From NCBI RefSeq assembly GCF_025336525.1, contig NZ_JAOCZP010000007.1, positions 186,001 through 250,000 on the forward strand: a DNA stretch of 64,000 nt. The letters are read 5' to 3'. The notes under the pieces were generated by a model. It did not search any database and was not told where the DNA came from. It saw nothing but the letters and a program-made list of their open reading frames with translations. Numbering within the stretch: the stretch's first letter is position 1; every line of letters starts with the position of its first letter. Positions 56,506-64,000 of this stretch are shown one piece after another. This DNA is from Chelativorans salis (GTDB lineage Bacteria > Pseudomonadota > Alphaproteobacteria > Rhizobiales > Rhizobiaceae). Both the position numbers and the translations under genes were made by a program.

Positions 56506-57150
56506 ATGAGGCCACAACAGCAGAACAGGCGTATGCGCGGACGCGGCAACAATAACCGCAAGGGGCCGAACCCGCTCACCCGTAGCTACGAAAGCAATGG
56601 TCCGGATGTGAAGATCCGCGGCACCGCACAGCAGGTTGCCGATAAATACACGACCTTGGCGCGCGATGCGCAGAGTTCCGGCGATCGTGTGATGGCCGAA
56701 AACTACCTGCAGCATGCCGAACACTACAACCGGCTTATCGCCGCTGCTCAGGCACAGCAGCAGCCGCAGCAGAACATGCGCGACAATCGCGAGGACGACG
56801 ACGAGCGCGAGGATCGCGACGAGCAGGAGCCTAGCCGCTCCGAGGCGCAGCCACAGCCGCGTCAGCGTCAACGTGTCGACGATGGTTCCGGCCCGCAGCC
56901 GGTGATCGACGGCATCCCCGCCGAGGTTGCGCTCGACCGCCAGGGCAACGGCGCCAACCGTGCGAAGTCCAACGGCCATGCCGATGGGAACGAAGAGGAT
57001 GCCGCGCCCAAGGAGACCGAAGCAGCCAGCGAAGAGGGTGCGGAAGCGCCGAAGCCGGCAAAGCGTCCCCGCCGGCCCCGCAAGAAGGCAGCCGAGACAT
57101 CCGACGCAGACGAGAAACAGCCTGCCGAGGAGGCCGCTGCACAGGGCTGA
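56506..57150 (+). CDS. DUF4167 family protein
   Basis: A 214-residue protein. The conserved N-terminal DUF4167 region has RGRGNNNRKGPNPLTRSYES, then PDVKIRGTAQQVADKY, then a helix with ENYLQHAEHYNRLI. After it comes a long low-complexity tail rich in Gln, Glu, Asp, Pro and Lys, ending with a basic patch (AKRPRRPRKKAAE). The family is typical of alphaproteobacteria; its function is unknown, and the basic N-terminus suggests nucleic-acid binding. A terminator-like hairpin follows. Confidence 0.9.
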   Translation: MRPQQQNRRMRGRGNNNRKGPNPLTRSYESNGPDVKIRGTAQQVADKYTTLARDAQSSGDRVMAENYLQHAEHYNRLIAAAQAQQQPQQNMRDNREDDDEREDRDEQEPSRSEAQPQPRQRQRVDDGSGPQPVIDGIPAEVALDRQGNGANRAKSNGHADGNEEDAAPKETEAASEEGAEAPKPAKRPRRPRKKAAETSDADEKQPAEEAAAQG

Positions 57151-57178
57151 GTGCTGAGCGACTAATTTGCGACGTTTG

Positions 57179-57206
57179 AAGCGGCGGGCATTGCCCGCCG
57201 CTTTGC
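57179..57206 (+). terminator. Terminator-like hairpin after the DUF4167 gene
   Basis: The stem aagcggcggg (57179-57188) pairs with cccgccgctt (57194-57203) around a 5-base loop, followed by a short T-run. It sits about 30 bases after the stop and upstream of clpB. The weak T-run lowers confidence. Confidence 0.65.
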
Positions 57207-57220
57207 GTTGGTGCATTCAT

Positions 57221-57249
57221 CTTGTTGGCATGGCCGATTGTTCCCATAT
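57221..57249 (+). promoter_or_regulatory. Candidate heat-shock (RpoH) promoter of clpB
   Basis: CTTG (57221-57224), 18 bases, then CCCATAT (57243-57249). This resembles the alphaproteobacterial RpoH pattern with a CTTG -35 box and a C-rich/AT -10 box. It lies about 120 bases upstream of the clpB start; ClpB is a classical RpoH target. The match is by eye only. Confidence 0.4.
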
Positions 57250-57370
57250 CTCGGGCAGTTGGACCAGCCGAGAGACCGGTATTGATCTCGATCATTGCCG
57301 GATGGGGGTCCGTCACATGAGCCTGGCCGATGCCGCGAAGCGGGTCGGTCAAGGAGATGGAGACGCGGAG

Positions 57371-59980
<2,610 letters not shown>

Positions 59981-59999
59981 CATTGAAAGGGAGGCGCGG

Positions 60000-60365
60000 G
60001 TGAAGCTGGAAGACTACAATAGCTTCTGCGCCTCCCTTCCCCATACCACTCATGTGGTGCAGTGGGGCGGCGCCCACGTCTGGAAAGTAGGCGGCAAGGT
60101 CTTCGCCATCGGCGGATGGAGCGATGGTGAGATGGTGGCGGTCACCTTCAAGTGCTCCGACCTCGCCTACGACATCCTCAAGGAGCAACCGGGCCTGCGT
60201 CCCGCACCCTATCTGGCCTCCCGCGGCATGAAATGGATCCAGCGCCAGACGGCGGAAACCATGGATGATGCCGCGCTGAAGGAGTATCTCGGCGAGAGCC
60301 ACCGGTTGGTGGCGGCAGGGCTGCCGAAGAAGATGCAAAGGGAACTCGGGCTGGCGGGATCCTGA
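60000..60365 (+). CDS. MmcQ/YjbR family protein
   Basis: A 121-residue YjbR-like protein: LEDYNSFCASLPHTTHVVQW, then VWKVGGKVFAIGGW and the C-terminal RGMKWIQRQTAETMDDAALKEYL segment. The function of the family is unknown. The start is GTG at 60000 behind GGGAGG. It lies 19 bases after clpB and may be co-transcribed with it. It differs clearly from the other YjbR member at 47313. Confidence 0.9.
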   Translation: MKLEDYNSFCASLPHTTHVVQWGGAHVWKVGGKVFAIGGWSDGEMVAVTFKCSDLAYDILKEQPGLRPAPYLASRGMKWIQRQTAETMDDAALKEYLGESHRLVAAGLPKKMQRELGLAGS

Positions 60366-60498
60366 TTGGTCTGCCAAAGACCGCCCCGCCCCCGCCTAGC
60401 AGAGGCCGAACGCCCCCCTCAAACGCGCGCGTCATCAGGGACAAAGGCTTATCCGGGACCCATTCCGGAACGTTGGACAGGTCGCGGCATGGTTCCGC

Positions 60499-60601
60499 GG
60501 GTCAAGCCCGAGGATGACGACAGTGGTAAGGGCGGCGTAAATCGCCGAGGCTTGCGATTAGCCGCAGCCTCAACACAACTCGTCATCCTCGGGCTTGACC
60601 C
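60499..60601. repeat. Inverted-repeat intergenic element (CGTCATCC family), 22-bp arms
   Basis: Perfect 22-bp arms at 60499-60520 and 60580-60601 (core gtcaagcccgaggatgac and its reverse complement) are separated by 59 bases. Copies with GGGCTTGACCCGAGGATCC wording are common in alphaproteobacterial intergenic DNA as I recall. The element at 22460 is a more diverged relative. It follows the YjbR gene. Confidence 0.75.
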
Positions 60602-60779
60602 GAGGATCCATGCCTGAACAGCGATCACGGACACCGACTGGACCAACGATATGGTCCAAAGCGGGGATAAATTTCGCCCCTCGCTCCCGCCAACCCATTG
60701 ATCCCCCACAACCTGCAAACTTTTCTCGCAGGAAAATCCGCCCCCCTGCCCAAGCCGCCCCTATCATAGCCCCATCGCT

Positions 60780-61080
60780 CTCGCGGGAACCGGGTCCGGA
60801 CCGGGGATCAGGGAGGGCGGCGGAGACCTCCCCCTTCGGGCTCGGTACCCGGAGGCCTGAGGGCCCGCGACAGGCCGGCGGTGCCGGGAGCGCTGGGTGA
60901 CAGCGTTGCTGGCATTGCGGAGAAGCCGCCAGGGCTTCTCGTCCGGCCCGGCAAAGCCCCCAATCGGGTGCAGCCGGGAAGGGCGGGGAGGCCGAGTGAC
61001 CGGCCGACTGCGGGACAGACTCCGGCGGGGCGCGTTGGACGCGCCTTAAAAAGAAATAGAGTGGCTCGGACAACGCGCCC
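60780..61080. other. GC-rich, hairpin-rich non-coding region; possible structured RNA
   Basis: This stretch of the 1.1-kb gap after the YjbR gene is very GC-rich and holds several perfect small stems: ggcctg/caggcc (60854-60859 with 60871-60876), agaagcc/ggcttct (60921-60927 with 60933-60939) and ggcgcgt/acgcgcc (61029-61035 with 61039-61045). The last is followed by an A-rich tract. No RNase P, tmRNA or SRP RNA signature was found, and open frames across it have no family resemblance. It could be an RNA, a decayed gene or a complex repeat. Confidence 0.35.
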
Positions 61081-61169
61081 CGCTTCCCACGTTCTTTGAC
61101 ATAGCCCGGCTTCGAAAAGGAAGCGCGGCAACGGATAAGCACGTCCTCGCCAGGGAAGGCGCGATGCTG

Positions 61170-61332
61170 ACGCCTCTCTCCCCCTTGCGGGGAGGGGTAA
61201 GGGGTGGGGGCGTGGCGACGTGCATCTCCGACCCATGTCTCCCAGCGAGCAAAGCGGCCAATCACAAACGACCGGCACACGAGCGCAGCCACCCCCACCC
61301 CTCTCCCCTCCCGCAAGGAGGAGGGGAGACAT
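61170..61332. repeat. Inverted-repeat intergenic element (CTCCCCCTTGCGGG family)
   Basis: An imperfect inverted repeat. The left arm has ctcccccttgcggggagggg then aaggggtggggg (from 61176), and the right arm has cacccccacccctctcccct then ccgcaaggaggagggg (to about 61327). About 70 unrelated bases lie between. Its form (purine/pyrimidine-biased arms around TTGCGG) matches common rhizobial intergenic repeats as I recall. It ends about 180 bases before the L,D-transpeptidase gene. Confidence 0.65.
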
Positions 61333-61509
61333 GGCGCCCTGGCTGAGGTTGCCGAAGGAGCATGAGGATGGTTATTTCAGTTCATGGCGAGGAAGATCAG
61401 GGTCGGCCATTTTCATGTCTCGATCATGTATTAGGCGGCACGCTAAGTTCGCGATGGGTGCGATTCGTACAAGCGCCGGCAGTCATCAAACGTCGGCGGG
61501 GAGCGGGAT

Positions 61510-62979
61510 GTGTTGAAGAAATATTCCTTGGCCTTGCTGCTTGGTCTTTTGACGGCCGTACCTGCTCTGCAGGCGGAAGAAGCGCTGCGCTTGCCGGAAG
61601 GCATACAGCTTGCCCAGGTTTACGAGTTCGACGTCTATATCGACCAGCATGGGCGTGAGGTCGTGGTCGATCCGCGTACGGGCCGCGTGGTCGAAATCCG
61701 TGCGCCTGTCATCGCGGCACCGCCCCCACCGCCGCCACCGGAGTATCTGCGTCGCGAGATGCGTTCCCGCGACCTTGGCCGGCGAGAGTATGATTTCACA
61801 GATCCGAGGGACGTCGAGCGTTTCCACCGCGACCGCGAAGCGGCGATCAGAGAAGGGGTCGATCCCTATGGCGAGCGCGGCTATCGCAGGCCGCGCTATG
61901 ACGATCCCTATGTCGATCCGCGCTACGGCGAGTATGAGGAAATGCCGCCGGTGGAGGAGGACTATGGAGCCTATCCCCCGGTGGAGCGCGAAGACCCAGG
62001 CATACGGCGCGCGCCGCTCGATTCGCCGTCCGGCCAAGGGGGAGCGCTGGCAGCCGTGCCGCCGAACGATGGGCGTGAGCAGTTGCTCCCGGGCCAGGAC
62101 CGGGGGCTCGAGACCACCATCCCGGACGTGCACGGCGCCAATGAGGAGGTGGCGAAGTACCAGGTGCTCCTTGACCGCGCCGGTGCCTCACCGGGGGTGA
62201 TCGATGGGCGCATGGGCGATAACGTCAACAAGGCCATCAGCGCCTATCATGAGATCGTGGGCGAGCGGCTGAAGACGTATGACAAGGAGTGGATCGCCGC
62301 GGAGCTGGAGAAAACCGGCGGGCCGGCGTTTGTCGAATATACGATCACCGCGGAGGATGCGGCCGGACCCTACATCGCCTCCGTGCCGGAGGACTATGGC
62401 GAGAAGGCCACTCTCGAACGGTTGAGCTATACGCGCGTCACCGAGATGCTGGCCGAGCGCTTCCATATGGACGAAAAGTATCTCGTCGCGCTCAATCCGG
62501 ACGCCAACTTCAACCGTCCGGGCACGGTCATCAGGGTGGCCAATCCCGGCGAGCCGGCGACGTATGACGTTGCGCGCATCGTCGCCGACAAGAGCAGTAA
62601 GCAAGTTCGAGTCTACGATGCGCGCGGCCGGCTCGTCGCTGCCTATCCCGCCACCATCGGCTCCGGCGATACGCCTTCTCCCACCGGTACCCACGAAGTG
62701 GCGCGCGTCGCCTTCGATCCCGAATACACCTATAATCCGACGAAAAACTTCAAGCAGGGCAACAACGACCGTGTCCTGACCATCCCGCCGGGGCCGAACG
62801 GTCCCGTGGGCTCTATCTGGATCGCGCTGTCCAAACCGACCTACGGCATTCACGGCACGCCAGAGCCCTCTAAGATCGGCAAGACCTACAGCCATGGCTG
62901 TGTGCGGCTGACCAACTGGGATGCTCAGGAACTCGCCAAGCGGGTGAAGCCGGGCGTAACGGTGGAGTTTGTGGAGTAG
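61510..62979 (+). CDS. L,D-transpeptidase (YkuD) with proline/tyrosine-rich linker
   Basis: A 489-residue exported protein. The signal peptide ends near ALQAEE. A long low-complexity linker (about residues 65-190) has a PPPPPPP run and many Arg, Asp, Tyr and Glu residues. A peptidoglycan-binding-like helical unit follows (VLLDRAGASPGVIDGRMGDNV), then a LysM-like region (MLAERFHMDEKYLVALNPD). The C-terminal YkuD catalytic domain has the active site SHGCVRLTN (His462, Cys464). It should make 3-3 peptidoglycan cross-links or attach proteins. The start is GTG at 61510. It converges with an M23 peptidase gene. Confidence 0.9.
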   Translation: MLKKYSLALLLGLLTAVPALQAEEALRLPEGIQLAQVYEFDVYIDQHGREVVVDPRTGRVVEIRAPVIAAPPPPPPPEYLRREMRSRDLGRREYDFTDPRDVERFHRDREAAIREGVDPYGERGYRRPRYDDPYVDPRYGEYEEMPPVEEDYGAYPPVEREDPGIRRAPLDSPSGQGGALAAVPPNDGREQLLPGQDRGLETTIPDVHGANEEVAKYQVLLDRAGASPGVIDGRMGDNVNKAISAYHEIVGERLKTYDKEWIAAELEKTGGPAFVEYTITAEDAAGPYIASVPEDYGEKATLERLSYTRVTEMLAERFHMDEKYLVALNPDANFNRPGTVIRVANPGEPATYDVARIVADKSSKQVRVYDARGRLVAAYPATIGSGDTPSPTGTHEVARVAFDPEYTYNPTKNFKQGNNDRVLTIPPGPNGPVGSIWIALSKPTYGIHGTPEPSKIGKTYSHGCVRLTNWDAQELAKRVKPGVTVEFVE

Positions 62980-63015
62980 GCAGCGCGGGCAGCCCGCGCC
63001 GAGCCGCTAGGCCTT

Positions 63016-64000
63016 TCAGTCGTCCACTCTGGCCAGGACGGGAAGCGGTTTGGTGAAGGAGTCCTGCAGCAGATCGTCAATGCGCTCGCGCTCGCGCTCG
63101 AAAGCAGCGAGTGCTTCGCCTTCGAGGGTGTGACTGTCAGGCAGGCGCACGCGCATCGGGTCGACCTTGCGGTCGTTGACGATCAGCTCGTAGTGCAGGT
63201 GGTTCCCCTTCGCCAGGCCGGTGGCCCCGACATAGCCAATCACCTGCCCCTGGCGAACGGTGGCACCGGGAACGACACCCTTGGCGATGCCGCTCTGGTG
63301 GTTGTAGGAGGTGCGGTAACCATTGGCATGACGGATGATGGTCTGGCGTCCGTACCCTGCCGACCAGCCGGCTTCCTCCACCACACCGTCACCGGAAGCG
63401 ATGATAGGCGTGCCGCGCGGCGCACCCCAATCGACGCCCGTATGCATGCGCGAATAGCCGAGAATGGGATGCCGGCGCATGCCGAAGCCGGAGGTAAAGC
63501 GGCCATTGGGCACCGGGTTGCGCAGCAGGAACGGCCGCGCGCTACGGCCCTCGCGATCGAAATAGTCCGTGCTGCCGTCGGGGAGCTCGAAGAGGTAATA
63601 AGTCCGCGTCTTGCCGCCGAAGGCGGCCGAGACGTAGAGAAGCTCGGAATTCTCCGAAGCGCTTCCGTCCTCGTTGGGCTGAGAGAAGAAAACTTCGACC
63701 TGATCGGTGAGGGAAAGGCGCGACTGGTAATCGACGTCGGCCGCCAGCAGACGGATGAGCCGCCGCGTCATGGGCTTGGTGAGACCGTAGGAATAAGCAG
63801 CGTTGTATATCCCATCATACACGCGCGGAAGATCGGCACGGGATACCGGCGGCTGGGGCTCGTCGTCGAGCGTGGCCAGGAGCTCCCCTCCCGATTTCGG
63901 TTCTTCCGCCGGAACAAACTGGCCCCGGTCGTCCACGGCGATGGTTACAAGGTGCTGCCTGCCGTTATAGACGCTTGTGCGCACGACATCGCTGGTCTCT
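63016..64000 (-). CDS. M23 family peptidoglycan metallopeptidase, 5' end outside window
   Basis: The visible 327 residues are the C-terminal part of an M23 (LytM) endopeptidase; the frame is open to the window edge, so the N-terminus is missing. The zinc site shows MHTGVDWGAPRGTPIIASGDGVV (His, Asp) and KGNHLHYELIVND (HxH). A substrate-binding helper region precedes it (LADLPRVYDGIYNAAYSYGL-like and FFSQPNEDGS). It should cut peptidoglycan cross-bridges. It converges with the L,D-transpeptidase gene, so both may shape the cell wall. Confidence 0.88.
   Translation of the reverse strand, partial: ETSDVVRTSVYNGRQHLVTIAVDDRGQFVPAEEPKSGGELLATLDDEPQPPVSRADLPRVYDGIYNAAYSYGLTKPMTRRLIRLLAADVDYQSRLSLTDQVEVFFSQPNEDGSASENSELLYVSAAFGGKTRTYYLFELPDGSTDYFDREGRSARPFLLRNPVPNGRFTSGFGMRRHPILGYSRMHTGVDWGAPRGTPIIASGDGVVEEAGWSAGYGRQTIIRHANGYRTSYNHQSGIAKGVVPGATVRQGQVIGYVGATGLAKGNHLHYELIVNDRKVDPMRVRLPDSHTLEGEALAAFERERERIDDLLQDSFTKPLPVLARVDD

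Noticed and set aside
60780-61080. RNase P RNA, tmRNA or SRP RNA
   Set aside because: The diagnostic strings of these RNAs (such as GAGGAAAGTCCGGGC for RNase P or the GGAAGGAAGCAGCC-type SRP tetraloop region) are absent.

Overview
The window reads as chromosomal DNA of a high-GC alphaproteobacterium of the order Hyphomicrobiales (Rhizobiales), most likely from the Phyllobacteriaceae side (Mesorhizobium, Nitratireductor, Chelativorans and relatives). This is inferred from gene families and gene order: lysC-ptsP-prfA-prmC-DUF4167-clpB, methyltransferase-comF-grxC-nitrilase-DUF1178-ubiG, argH-lipoprotein-lysA divergent from a TlpA-like thioredoxin, and etfB-etfA-hbd. Rhizobial-type intergenic repeats point the same way. 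No phage, insertion sequence, CRISPR array or rRNA was seen. One tRNA gene (Leu, CAA) is present.

Layout. 1-3.6 kb: end of a membrane protein joining SPW repeats to a VKOR domain, then an AI-2E family permease and a stand-alone LigD-type polymerase. 3.9-8.7 kb: an osmoregulated periplasmic glucan operon, opgG-opgH-opgC, in which the N-terminal codons of opgH are cut off by stops in all three frames. 8.7-13.5 kb: lysA, a small lipoprotein and argH, a TlpA-like thioredoxin, and an outer-membrane beta-barrel protein. 13.8-19.6 kb: fadE, a diguanylate cyclase and hbd-etfA-etfB, a fatty-acid oxidation and electron-transfer group. 19.9-28.4 kb: rhomboid protease, cobalamin adenosyltransferase, SDR enzyme, BrkB and EamA membrane proteins, GluQ-RS, AlkA-like glycosylase, HNH protein, DsbB and a YqaA-like protein. 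28.5-31.8 kb: tRNA-Leu, a CelD/FemAB-type acyltransferase with a Wzx-type flippase, and a small helix-hairpin-helix protein.

31.9-34.1 kb is a small module of a LysR regulator and two exported proteins of unknown role. 34.2-38.1 kb: secA and a parvulin isomerase (export and periplasmic folding). 38.2-39.2 kb: a TetR regulator facing a tiny membrane protein across operator-like palindromes. 39.5-42 kb: argJ, GNAT, mutT. 42.1-43.6 kb: a lone Flp pilin, a small membrane protein and a nitrilase-family enzyme. 43.7-48.5 kb: methyltransferase, comF, grxC, nitrilase, DUF1178, YjbR, ubiG. 48.7-50.1 kb: a TetR regulator and an exported RidA-like protein that appear inserted between ubiG and lysC. 50.6-60.4 kb: lysC, ptsP, prfA, prmC, DUF4167, clpB, YjbR. 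60.4-61.5 kb: a repeat-rich, hairpin-rich non-coding stretch. 61.5-64 kb: an L,D-transpeptidase and an M23 peptidase that runs off the window.

Most of the window is housekeeping backbone. The unusual material lies in short accessory insertions (about 1.3-3.6, 31.9-34.1, 38.2-39.2, 42.1-43.6 and 48.7-50.1 kb) and in dispersed inverted repeats. One repeat family of about 160 bp occurs three times, at 24.8, 39.2 and 47.1 kb. I found no clear new defence or biosynthetic system. The best leads are the exported RidA-like protein lacking the family arginine, the broken opgH start, the LysR/exported-protein module, the VKOR-SPW fusion, the lone pilin and the structured non-coding region at 60.8-61.1 kb.
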